Part shown: piece by piece, positions 1 to 7,345 of the stretch
Layout of the letters: the number at the start of each line of letters is the position of its first letter
Position numbering within the stretch: the stretch's first letter is position 1
DNA from: Streptomyces sp. rh34
GTDB taxonomy: Bacteria > Actinomycetota > Actinomycetes > Streptomycetales > Streptomycetaceae
Assembly (NCBI RefSeq): GCF_002551245.1
Contig: NZ_NTGZ01000034.1
Location: 1-42,132 of the forward strand
Reading direction: 5' to 3'
DNA length: 42,132 nt
Position numbers and translations under genes: made by a program
Notes under the pieces: model-generated
Databases searched by the model: none
Told to the model about the DNA's origin: nothing
What the model saw: the letters and a program-made list of their open reading frames with translations, nothing else

Positions 1-79
1 GATCGCCACCCGGTACGACAAGACCGCCGAGTCCTATGAAGCAGCCGTCACCCTCGCATCACTCCTGATGTGGGCGTGA
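1..79 (+). mobile_element. IS5-family transposase, C-terminal end (partial)
   Basis: The window opens inside a reading frame that ends in ..RYDKTAESYEAAVTLASLL.. followed by MWA and a TGA at 77-79. This tail is characteristic of DDE transposases of the IS5 family in Streptomyces; the enzyme cuts and pastes its own element using terminal inverted repeats. Only 25 residues are visible, and the rest of the element lies upstream of the window. The bases after the stop (about 77-98) are probably the right terminal inverted repeat, because coding sequence of an interrupted sigma-factor gene resumes near 99. A CTAG sits at 96-99 at the junction, a plausible target-site remnant. Family recognition is from the tail alone. 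Confidence 0.75.
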
Positions 80-98
80 CATTTGACGACAGAACCTA

Positions 99-861
99 GC
101 TGCCGGGAGGCGGCGGGCGCTGCCGATGGACCTGTCCGAGCCGTCGGACGGCGCCGCGCCTCCAGGCGCGCCGGCTGACAGCGCGCTGTGGATCGGCCCC
201 CTGCCCGGTGGCGATCCGGCGGCTTCCGCGATGACCGGCGAGTCGGTGCGGCTGGCCTTCGTCGCGGCGCTCCAGCACCTGCCGCCCAAGCAGCGAGCCA
301 CGTTGCTCCTGCGGGATGTCCTCGGCTTCTCAGCCCGCGAGGTCGCCGACCTGCACGGCTGCACCCTCGCCTTCGCCAACAGCGCTCTCCAGCGGGCCCA
401 CGCCACTCTGGCCGACCGCCGGGACAGGGCCGGCGAACTCGGCCTCCCGGCGCCGGGTGGCACCCAGCAGGTCCTGGCCGACCGGTACGCCACGGCGTTC
501 TCCCGGTACGACATGGAGGAGCTGGGATTGCTGATCCACGTCGACGCCACACTGTCCCTTCCGCCGTACGCGCAGTGGATGCACGGAGTGGCCGACATCG
601 CATCGTGGCTGACCGGGCCAGCCATCGGCTGCCGCGGATCACGACTCGTCCCGACCGTGGCGAACGGCCCCCCCCGCCTTCGGCCAGCACCGGCCCCGTA
701 CGGACGGGACCGGCTACGAGCCCTGAGCTCTCCAAGTCCTCGAGTTCTCCGGCGACCGCATCGCGAGCATCACGGCATTCCGTGACACCGCGCTCCTCCT
801 TCCTCTGTCCGGCCTGCCGGGATACCTGAGCGGTGAAGCATGCCTCGGCGTCCCGACCTGA
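99..861 (+). pseudogene. ECF sigma-70 factor with SnoaL-like C-terminal domain, interrupted by IS and frameshifted
   Basis: This is the remnant of an extracytoplasmic-function RNA polymerase sigma factor of the type carrying a C-terminal SnoaL-like domain. Reading from 99, the sequence gives ..RRALPMDL.. (end of region 2) and then region 4 with LQHLPPKQRATLLLRDVLGF and an HTH (about 273-400). The SnoaL-like part begins near 475. Three lesions are visible. The IS element at the left edge removes the region 2 core. A run of eight C at about 666-673 shifts the frame, so homologous residues continue in another frame (AFGQHRP.., then ALQVLEFSGDRIASITAF). That frame contains a TGA at about 723, where a Trp would be expected, and finally ends at 859-861. 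An open frame from 126 to 785 exists but its C-terminus is nonsense. Not expected to be functional. Confidence 0.8.
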
Positions 862-1077
862 TCACTTGGCGCTGTCCTCGGCGAGAGTGTGGGCGACGAG
901 GGCATTGGCATGGCCGTGGCCGAGTCCGTGCTCGGACTTGAGCCAGCCGACCAGCTCCATGTGCTTGGTGAGCGAGGAGGAACGAATGAGCCCCTTCCAC
1001 TCGGCGATCGGACGGCCGTACTTCTTCTCGATGGACGGGAAGTAGCTGGCAGGGCCCTTCACGGCGTTGTCGGTCAT
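862..1077 (-). CDS. DUF4287 domain-containing small protein
   Basis: A 71-residue protein beginning MTDNAVKGPASYFPSIEKKY and containing the GRPIAEWKGLI and LTKHMELVGWLK segments of DUF4287 proteins, followed by GLGHGHANALVAHTL. The function of the domain is unknown; in many actinobacteria such short forms stand alone. I chose the ATG at 1075-1077 over an upstream in-frame ATG at 1104 because GGAG lies 5 bases before it and homologs start here. Its stop touches the end of the sigma-factor pseudogene on the other strand. The gene is 57 bases downstream of the DUF998 gene on the same strand, so the two may be cotranscribed. Confidence 0.85.
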   Translation of the reverse strand: MTDNAVKGPASYFPSIEKKYGRPIAEWKGLIRSSSLTKHMELVGWLKSEHGLGHGHANALVAHTLAEDSAK

Positions 1078-1134
1078 GCATGCTCCGTTTCGTATCGTGA
1101 TCATGTTGGTGATACCGGCGAGAACGGCGTTTGG

Positions 1135-1803
1135 CTAGTGGTCGCCCGGAGCGCCGGCCAGCCGCGCCATCACCGCGCTCAGCCACAACAGACCGAGGCC
1201 GGCACTGGCGGTAAACGCCAGAACCGACGCGGCAGAGGCCATGAACCCGGCGAGGACAGCCACAGGCATGACACGCGACGCCACGCCCCAGCCCCGGAGG
1301 CCCTGGGTGGCGAGCGGACGAGCCAGAACAACGAACGCGGCACACAGAGCGACGTAGCCGATCATCCCGGCGACCATGTGGGCTACACCGTGCCCGCTCA
1401 TCACCGTCGCGTCCGGGGAGCCTGCGGGGAAACCCGCACCGGCATCGGCCGGGAAGGCGGCTGCGGCCCAGAAGGAGAGGCCGAACACACCGACCAGGGC
1501 CGGTGCCCACCTCTTGGCGGGGACTCTGTGCAGAGTTCGCCGTAGCCCGGCCGCGCCGACAACCAGCAGCGCTCCGGTGAACACGAAACTCAGCGTCTGA
1601 ACCCAGCCGGACCCGCCCAGAGCGAGTTGGCTGATCGCGTTCCGGGTGAAGTCAAAGCCGTCGCGCGTGAGGCCCTGGGCGAGCCCGGCCGCGAGGAACA
1701 GTGGACCTGCCACGACACCACCGAATATGAGCGACCGCGCCGTGGATCGCTGAATGGTGGCTACCGAGTGGATGCGGCCAGGTGTGGTGAACGTGCCGGT
1801 CAT
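1135..1803 (-). CDS. DUF998 family integral membrane protein
   Basis: A 222-residue polytopic membrane protein starting MTGTFTT. About six hydrophobic segments are visible, including SLIFGGVVAGPLFLAAGLAQG near the N-terminus. That segment is followed by the family's typical FTRNAISQLALG turn and later LSFVFTGALLVVGAAGL and MIGYVALCAAFVVLA. DUF998 proteins are predicted membrane proteins of unknown function. The start at 1803 is preferred over 1833 because GAGGAAGG lies 6 bases upstream. It is likely the first gene of a short transcript that includes the DUF4287 gene. Confidence 0.8.
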   Translation of the reverse strand: MTGTFTTPGRIHSVATIQRSTARSLIFGGVVAGPLFLAAGLAQGLTRDGFDFTRNAISQLALGGSGWVQTLSFVFTGALLVVGAAGLRRTLHRVPAKRWAPALVGVFGLSFWAAAAFPADAGAGFPAGSPDATVMSGHGVAHMVAGMIGYVALCAAFVVLARPLATQGLRGWGVASRVMPVAVLAGFMASAASVLAFTASAGLGLLWLSAVMARLAGAPGDH

Positions 1804-1942
1804 GGCGTGCCTTCCTCGTTGCGACGGTGTCACCCATAAGACCGACGACGAGCGGCAAGATGATCGCCCTCCGGAGTGTGCCCTAGCTCACATAACGGCG
1901 GGTTGAGTTCCCTCAAGGGCAAGCCCGCCACCCCGCGCATAC

Positions 1943-1956
1943 TCCAGCATGCTGGA
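1943..1956. promoter_or_regulatory. 14-bp palindrome just before RHH antitoxin start (candidate operator)
   Basis: TCCAGCATGCTGGA is a perfect palindrome lying 3 bases before the ATG of the ribbon-helix-helix antitoxin. RHH antitoxins commonly autorepress by binding palindromes at their own promoters. The palindrome is seen; the operator role is inferred. No clear Shine-Dalgarno sequence fits between it and the ATG. Confidence 0.5.
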
Positions 1957-1959
1957 CTC

Positions 1960-2208
1960 ATGTCCTCCACGACTCGCATCACCGTCACCCTCCCCAGCGA
2001 CCAGGCGGCGGAGCTCCGCAAGCTCACGGACAACGTCTCCGGCTACGTGGCACAAGCCGTAGCCCGCCAGATCCGGCACCAGCTCCTGGGCGACGACCTC
2101 CGCCGCCACGAGGAGGAGCACGGACCCTTCACCGACGAGGAACTCGCCGAGGCGCACGGGAAGATCTTCGACCCGACCAGCCCCTCCACGGACGCGGACG
2201 CCGCGTGA
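1960..2208 (+). CDS. Ribbon-helix-helix type II antitoxin
   Basis: An 82-residue protein starting MSSTTRITVTLPSDQAAELR, the classic N-terminal beta strand of an RHH (CopG/MetJ-like) DNA-binding domain, then a helix pair with VSGYVAQAVARQIR. The charged C-terminal tail (residues about 50-75, EEEHGPFTDEELAEA) is the part that usually wraps the toxin. It is followed, with a GTGA overlap, by the start of a PIN-domain toxin gene, confirming a vapBC-like arrangement. That toxin is now truncated (see 2205-2348), so this antitoxin appears orphaned. An upstream in-frame ATG at 1876 would add a tail unlike the family and is not preferred. Confidence 0.85.
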   Translation: MSSTTRITVTLPSDQAAELRKLTDNVSGYVAQAVARQIRHQLLGDDLRRHEEEHGPFTDEELAEAHGKIFDPTSPSTDADAA

Positions 2209-2348
2209 GCAAGCGCATCGAAACCGTCGTCCTGGACTCGCAAGGGCTCTCCGCCTGGGTCGCGCAGGACCGCAAGCTCCTCTCGATGCTGCGGATCTTC
2301 CACGGCATGGGAGCCGTCCTGGCGATCGGGGCCAAAGCCATCGCGAAA
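2205..2348 (+). pseudogene. PIN-domain toxin, truncated to the first ~48 residues
   Basis: The GTG at 2205 overlaps the antitoxin stop. The first ~48 codons (MSKRIETVVLDSQGLSAWVA.., ..FHGMGAVLAIGAKAI) match the N-terminal strand and helix of PIN-fold RNases, including the first acidic residue in VVLDSQGLSAW. After about 2345 the similarity stops, and the frame runs without a stop into an unrelated AbiEi-like gene. The remaining PIN catalytic acids are therefore missing and the toxin cannot be an active RNase. A deletion that joined two toxin-antitoxin modules is the simplest explanation. Confidence 0.75.
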
Positions 2349-2363
2349 ATGGATGATCGACGT

Positions 2364-2711
2364 ATGGCATCACAGCCCAGTCCTTCCGATCTCCGCCGTG
2401 CCAAGTTCGCCCGGCGAACGCCCGCAGCACTCTCCGAGCTTGTCGGCCCCGAGCACGGCACGGTGCGCCTGCCACTTCACCTGGCATGGTCGGGGCTGAC
2501 CATGTTCGACCTCGACCAGCCACGGCTGCGGATGAGCTATTACCGCATCGTGTTGGCCGAGGGTCAGCATGACGACCTGGTCCGGTACCTCAACCGCGGC
2601 CTCCTCGTCAGCTTGTGGCCCACACTGCGCACGCTGACCAGCCGTGATGTCCGTGAAGTCTGGGAACACTCCTTCGAGGAGCTGGCTCACAGCGCCCAGA
2701 CTGCTGCGTGA
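2364..2711 (+). CDS. AbiEi-like protein (companion of AbiEii toxin)
   Basis: A 115-residue protein starting MASQPSPSDLRRAKFARRTP. It contains SELVGPEHGTVRLPLHLAWSG and YYRIVLAEGQHDDLVRYLNR, which I recognise as a conserved actinobacterial protein encoded directly upstream of AbiEii-type nucleotidyltransferase genes; it probably acts as the cognate antitoxin. The assignment is from gene context and family memory rather than a diagnostic motif. The stop overlaps the GTG of the AbiEii-like gene at 2708. The frame is open back to 2205, so it can also be read as the C-terminal part of a 168-residue PIN/AbiEi chimera; ATGs at 2349 and 2364 are internal start candidates. Confidence 0.6.
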   Translation: MASQPSPSDLRRAKFARRTPAALSELVGPEHGTVRLPLHLAWSGLTMFDLDQPRLRMSYYRIVLAEGQHDDLVRYLNRGLLVSLWPTLRTLTSRDVREVWEHSFEELAHSAQTAA

Positions 2712-3328
2712 AACTCACGGACCTGCACCGTCCCCCTGCTGGCTGATGTACTCGCCGTGGGCGGTGCCTACCCTCTGGCGCTTACCGGCGGCTACGCAGT
2801 TCAGGCGCACGGCCTGGTCGACCGGCTCAGCCAGGACCTCGACGTAGCGACCGAGAACCCCGATCGCATGGAGGACATTGCTGCTGCCGTGCGCGCCGGC
2901 CTGGAACAACACGGGTGGCGGGTCAGCGCTCTGGAAACAGACCCGCTCTCCGCACGCCTCATCGTCACCGATCCCGTCAGTCACGAGAAGTGCGAGGTCG
3001 ACATCCTCAAGGAAGCGCTCTGGCCACCGCCCGTACAACACCGAGCACGGGTTGGTGCTGTCCCTCGAAGATGTCGTCGGAACCAAAGTTCGCGCACTCT
3101 TCGACCTCGGACTCGCCAGGGGCCTGATCGACGTACGGGCTGCCGCGAACCGCTGGAGCCATATCGAACCCGAAGATCTCGGTCGACGCCACGCCCGCGA
3201 CTCCTTCGACCTGAGCGAGCTCCAAGCGCGGCTGATGGGAGCCGACTGGATCGACGACACGGAATTCGCCGCCTACGGACTCGACGAACAAGCGATCACC
3301 GGACTGCGACAGTGGGCACAGGGCGCGA
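2708..3328 (+). pseudogene. AbiEii/AbiGii-family nucleotidyltransferase toxin, two frameshifts and truncated 3' end
   Basis: The GTG at 2708 starts VKLTDLHR. A run of five C (2732-2736) then shifts the frame; the real protein continues as LLADVLAVGGAYPLALTGGY, the nucleotidyltransferase signature, followed by SQDLDVATEN with the catalytic acidic pair. A second shift lies near 3036, after LKEALWPPPV; the protein resumes as NTEHGLVLSLEDVVGTKVRA and ends around GLRQWAQ at 3325. Beyond that the sequence belongs to a broken DUF3885 gene on the opposite strand. The AbiE toxin family is proposed to transfer nucleotides to RNA. With two frameshifts and a missing end this copy is dead. Confidence 0.8.
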
Positions 3329-3650
3329 GTCGCGGTGATTGCGTCGATTCCGCCGTCGTACGGGTCGACAAGCCGCCCGAGGCCCCTCGGCGCGATAAGG
3401 ACCCCCGCAGCCTCGAAGTCCGCGGCCTCTCGCAGCAGTGGGTCGAGCGGCGCCGGCAGGTTCGTGAGCGGCCCCACGTAGAGGTGCGTATACGTGCCGA
3501 TCCTCGGTCTCGTTCTTAAGGACGGTCCGCCCGTGTTCTCCAGGGGCGACACGCTCCAGGTCCGGTTCACGTCCGCGCGGAGATGGATCAACGCTCCATC
3601 CACAGGTGATCGCGATGAGTTCCTGCGCCGCACCCAGTGAACCTGGTCGC
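3325..3650 (-). pseudogene. DUF3885 domain protein fragment, frameshifted
   Basis: Reading the minus strand, one frame gives ELIAITCGW (about 3610-3640). After a shift near 3570 another frame gives IGTYTHLYVGPLTNL.., LLREAADFEAAGVLIAPRGL and LVDPYDGGIDAI. The YDGG-D-I ending and the THLYVG strand are the signature of DUF3885 proteins, whose function is unknown. The frame runs past the normal end of the family into the AbiEii remnant at about 3330, and the N-terminal half (beyond 3650) is too degenerate to place. It meets the AbiEii remnant tail to tail at what looks like a recombination scar. Confidence 0.6.
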
Positions 3651-3820
3651 TCGGACGAGTCGTCCTCCGGTGACCCGTCATCCCCGAGGCGGAGCGTCCG
3701 GATTCGTGCTCGCCCGCCCGGCGGAGGACGTTCGGGCTGCGGAGCGATCCTGACGGGCCTCGGCTGCTGCGAGTCTCGAAGCGCACGGGCCGATCCGGCC
3801 CGTGGACGTGAGGAGCGCAT

Positions 3821-4471
3821 ATGTTCCAGGCCAGGCCGACCACGACCACCGACGAAGCAGCAAACACGCCTCGCAGCGAGGGCCGTCTGCCTCGGACGTG
3901 GCGTGCGGCGCACGAGCCCGTCGCAGGGGTCCCGCGCTGGGCCCGCCGAGTCGCCTACGCAGTGCCGCTGGTGGTGCTCCCGTCCGGGATCTGGCGCCTG
4001 GGCGTGCTGTTCACCGCGGACAAGCGTGGCGGGTCGATCGCGGACTGGGCGATGAACGGCTACGTCGTCCTCCTCACCCTCATCTCCGAGGTCCTTGCCT
4101 TCACGGCCGTCGGGCTGGTCGCCCGCTGGGGCGAGGTGTTCCCGCGCTGGATGCCGGGATTGGGCGGGCGGCGGGTACCGACGGCCGCCGCGGTCGTCCC
4201 GGCCACGATCGGGGCGACGATCCTGACCCTGGTCTTCACGGTCATCGCGATCATCACCACGGTCACCCAGTCCAAGACCAACGGCGATCCGCTGCCGGCC
4301 AACTTCCCGAGTAAGGCCGGCGGCTGGGAGACCGTCTACTTCTATGCCTCCTACGTCCCTCTGGTCCTGTGGGGCCCCATGCTCGGCATCCTGACGTACG
4401 CGTACTGGCGCCGACGCAGGTCGGCGACGGCCGGGCCGCTGATGCCGTCGACAGTCGGCAGCGCGTGCTAG
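3821..4471 (+). CDS. Integral membrane protein, unknown function
   Basis: A 216-residue protein with a ~40-residue hydrophilic N-terminus and four hydrophobic segments: AVPLVVLPSGIWRLGVLF, a segment around YVVLLTLISEVLAFTAVGLV, PATIGATILTLVFTVIAIIT, and VYFYASYVPLVLWGPMLGI. A conserved WGEVFPRWMPGLGGRRVP loop lies between segments 2 and 3; it is shared by a family of Streptomyces membrane proteins with no assigned role. The ATG at 3821 is supported by GAGGAG 5 bases upstream. The gene stands alone between pseudogenes and a long gene-free stretch. Confidence 0.8.
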   Translation: MFQARPTTTTDEAANTPRSEGRLPRTWRAAHEPVAGVPRWARRVAYAVPLVVLPSGIWRLGVLFTADKRGGSIADWAMNGYVVLLTLISEVLAFTAVGLVARWGEVFPRWMPGLGGRRVPTAAAVVPATIGATILTLVFTVIAIITTVTQSKTNGDPLPANFPSKAGGWETVYFYASYVPLVLWGPMLGILTYAYWRRRRSATAGPLMPSTVGSAC

Positions 4472-5283
4472 GCGACCGCCCCAACGTCCCGGTGTCGACG
4501 GACAAGGGCGCCATCACGTGATCCCTTGCCAATCAAGCCAGTCGCCGCAGGTCAGCTCGCGGGGGACGACTGGTTTCGTTGGCCGAGGACAGTGACACCG
4601 TTCCGGAGTCGACCGCGCGATCGTCTTCTCCCGGACACGTCGCCGGGAAGCACCCGGGGGGCGTTCGTGAGGACACCGCCACGGGCCGGCAGCCGGCGTT
4701 TATGAGAGAGGTAACAGCGGGACGCTGCACGGGGCAGAATTCGCCGTCGGCCGGCTGGACGCACGTCATGGTGGCAGGGTCGGCCCCCCGCGGGCGAGAG
4801 CCGGGCGCCTCCGGACGTGGCGTCCGATCTCTCCAGGCCAACCGGGCCCGTGGCGCACGGCTGTCCGGCGGATCCCCTGCACTGCTCCCGGTGGCTCCGC
4901 GGCATCGCCCCAGCCTCGCCCCTCAGGGCGAGTACACAGCCGCGGGCCCTCAGCGATCACGCTCAACTCCGGCCACGGGCGCCGCAGGAGGGCGGATCGC
5001 TCACTGACCTCTGATCCCGGACATACAAGACCGGCCACCGGGGGTGCCGGGCGGCGAGACCCTCCGAGTCGCCCAATGCCGCCGACCTGGTCCTTACCGT
5101 TGGTGCCGCGTGGATGTTCCCGAGGCTGTCGAGTTGAGCATCCGACTCATGGGCGTAGCGTGGAAGGGAACCAGGCCAGGCGCAGCCGGGTCGGAGAGTG
5201 GCCCGGGGAGCATGGGCCGATATCGGTGCTGAGGGCTGGGTATCTCGGGAGCTCGCGGCAACGACGCGCAAGGAGTGAGGTTG
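4472..5283. other. 812-bp stretch without a recognisable gene
   Basis: Six frames show only short open frames with no recognisable motif. Its one interpretable element is a weak promoter-like pair near the right end, TTGAGC (5134-5139), 16 bases, TAGCGT (5156-5161), pointing toward the oxidase gene and implying a leader of about 115 bases. Given the decayed genes on the left, this stretch may be old coding sequence degraded past recognition. Confidence 0.5.
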
Positions 5284-6654
5284 GTGAACAACTCATCGAT
5301 CGAACGGTTGCGGGAACGCGTACGGGGGCCGGTAGTCACTCCTGACAGCGATGGCTACGACGAGGCGCGCACGGTCTACAACGCCATGATCGACAGGCGA
5401 CCGGCTGCCGTCGTGCAGTGTGCCCATGCGGGCGATGTCATGGCTGCGGTCGATTTCGCACGTGACAACGAGCTGGACCTCGCGGTGCGTGGTGGTGGGC
5501 ACAGTGTGCCCGGCTTCGGGACCTGCGACGACGGTGTGGTGGCCGATCTGTCCGGCATGCGAGGCGTCCGCGTCGATCCCGAGCGACGGACCGCGCGTGT
5601 GGACGGCGGAGCGACCTGGGGCGACTTCGACGCGGCGACGCACGCGTTCGGTCTGGCGACCACGGGCGGGATCGTCTCCACCACCGGCGTCGCGGGGCTC
5701 ACCCTCGGTGGCGGCATCGGATACCTCACCCGCAGCCTGGGCCTGAGCTGCGACAACCTGATCTCGGCCGATGTGGTGACTGCGGAGGGCAAGCTACTCG
5801 TCGCGAGCGAGCAAGAACACGACGACCTCTTCTGGGCCATTCGCGGCGGCGGCGGCAACTTCGGCGCGGTGACATCGTTCGAGTTCCGGCTCAGTCCGGT
5901 CAAGGACATCTATGGCGGGCCCATCCTGTACGAGTTGGAAGATGCCGGCACGGTTCTGCGTGCGTTCCGCGAACTCATCGCTGACGCCCCGGAGGAACTC
6001 GGCGGCTTCCCCGCCTTCCAGATCGCCCCACCTCTGCCGTTCATACCTGAGAACCGGCACGGCGACACCTTCATCCTGATCGTCGCGTGCTGGGCCGGCC
6101 CCATGGATGAGGGAGAGCGCGCCGTCCAGCGGTTCCGCGACATCGCACCGGTGGTTGCCGAGCACGTAGGCCCGATGCCGTACTCCGCGCTCAACAGCGC
6201 GTTCGACGCGCTGGTGCCGCCCGGCCTGCAGCATTACTGGAAGGCCAACTTCGTGACAGAACTCAGCGATGCGGCGATCACAGCACACCTCGATCACGGG
6301 CCTCGGCTGCCCGCCATGAATTCGACGGTGCACATCTACCCGATCAACGGTGCCTGCCACCGCGTGGCACCGCAGGACACGGCCTTCGCCTACCGGGATG
6401 CCACGTTCGCCACCGTCATCGCCGGAATGTGGCCGGACCCTGCCGACAACAAGGCCAACACCGCCTGGGTGCGTGACTACTACCAGGCCACCGCTCCGCA
6501 CTCGGAGGAAGGCGGGTACATCAACTTCATGGCCGAGGACGACCAGGACCGGATCAGGGCCAACTACCGGGGCAACTACGAACGCCTCGTAGAGGTCAAG
6601 AGGGCCTACGACCCCAGCAACCTGTTCCACGTGAACCAGAACATCAAGCCGTAG
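5284..6654 (+). CDS. FAD-linked oxidase, berberine-bridge-enzyme type, bicovalent flavin
   Basis: A 456-residue flavoprotein of the PCMH/BBE family. The FAD-binding domain shows RGGGHSVPG, where His73 is the expected 8-alpha-histidyl link. GGGIGYLTRSLGLSCDNL follows, with Cys156 the expected 6-S-cysteinyl link, as in glucooligosaccharide oxidase-type enzymes. The C-terminal BBE segment is YRGNYERLVEVKRAYDPSNL with FHVNQNI at the end. Such enzymes oxidise sugars, alkaloids or polyketide intermediates with O2; the substrate cannot be read from the sequence. There is no signal peptide. I chose the GTG at 5284 because AAGGAG ends 9 bases before it; the GTG at 5275 sits on that ribosome-binding site and TTG 5281 is second choice. 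It is monocistronic, flanked by gene-free DNA. Confidence 0.9.
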   Translation: MNNSSIERLRERVRGPVVTPDSDGYDEARTVYNAMIDRRPAAVVQCAHAGDVMAAVDFARDNELDLAVRGGGHSVPGFGTCDDGVVADLSGMRGVRVDPERRTARVDGGATWGDFDAATHAFGLATTGGIVSTTGVAGLTLGGGIGYLTRSLGLSCDNLISADVVTAEGKLLVASEQEHDDLFWAIRGGGGNFGAVTSFEFRLSPVKDIYGGPILYELEDAGTVLRAFRELIADAPEELGGFPAFQIAPPLPFIPENRHGDTFILIVACWAGPMDEGERAVQRFRDIAPVVAEHVGPMPYSALNSAFDALVPPGLQHYWKANFVTELSDAAITAHLDHGPRLPAMNSTVHIYPINGACHRVAPQDTAFAYRDATFATVIAGMWPDPADNKANTAWVRDYYQATAPHSEEGGYINFMAEDDQDRIRANYRGNYERLVEVKRAYDPSNLFHVNQNIKP

Positions 6655-7330
6655 GGGTGACCGGCGTCCGCATGGGACAGGGGAATGGACGTACCTGAGC
6701 GGCTGGGCTCACCCGAGGCACCGTCCAAGGGAGTGTCGCGTGCTGCACCCGTGCCAGCCGCCTGCGTTTCCGCCGCCGTGCACCGCCGTGCCCGTACGAG
6801 CTGATCGAGGCCGGCGGCCACCTCCGCTGCCGGTCGGTGTCGGAGTGCCGGTAGGTCAGCGCGGCCCGTTCGGTCGGACCCCGGGCGCGGTGATCTGGTC
6901 GAGGTCCTGGCCGTCGGAGGTGGGCAGGATGTGCAGCCGCAGGAGGCGGTGGTAGCGCTCCTCCCTGCTCCGGGTGAGGCGGCGTTCCTTCGCCCGGAGC
7001 AGGGAGCAGGAGCAGGCAGCAGGGAGCATTCGCGGAAGCCGACCGTCCCGGCGTCCGGATCCTGCCGGGCGCCACGCCGGATCCTGGCGCCCTGGAGGCG
7101 TTCACGACGTCCCGCGACGCGGACGACCGCGGTCGCCGAGAAGCGGGGTCGCCATCGTGACGTCCTCGTCCTCAGCGGACATGGTCCGCAGCCGTGACGA
7201 CGTCCGCACCGAGCTGTTCGCACCGAGACGGCTCCACCTATCGCTTCAGGACGAAGCCATAGGCCCTGGAGTCCCTGGGCTCGAAGCCGAGTCGCTCATG
7301 ATCCTCCAGGGCCGCGCTGACGAAATCCGG
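6655..7330. other. Gene-free stretch with possible minus-strand coding remnants
   Basis: No intact gene is visible. Two minus-strand fragments look protein-like. One (about 6870-7020) reads LLRAKERRLTRSREERYHRL then LRLHILPTSDGQ.. before a stop. The other, just downstream of the dehydrogenase gene (7238-7330), reads LLRPDFVSAALEDHERLG.. and ends ..SRAYGFVLKR and a stop. I do not recognise either family. Their isolation suggests decayed genes, but chance open frames in GC-rich DNA cannot be excluded. Confidence 0.3.
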
Positions 7331-7345
7331 TCGCAGCAGCTGATC

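Noticed and set aside
34..735. Long minus-strand open frame opposite the sigma-factor remnant
   Set aside because: Arg/Pro-rich sequence with no domain; the plus-strand homology to sigma factors is clear, so this is a shadow of GC-rich codon bias.
770..1510. 246-residue minus-strand frame overlapping the DUF4287 and DUF998 genes
   Set aside because: It overlaps two recognised genes and has low-complexity Arg-rich sequence.
4472..5283. Possible phage or mobile remnant in the gap
   Set aside because: No att-like repeats, integrase motif or terminal inverted repeats are visible.
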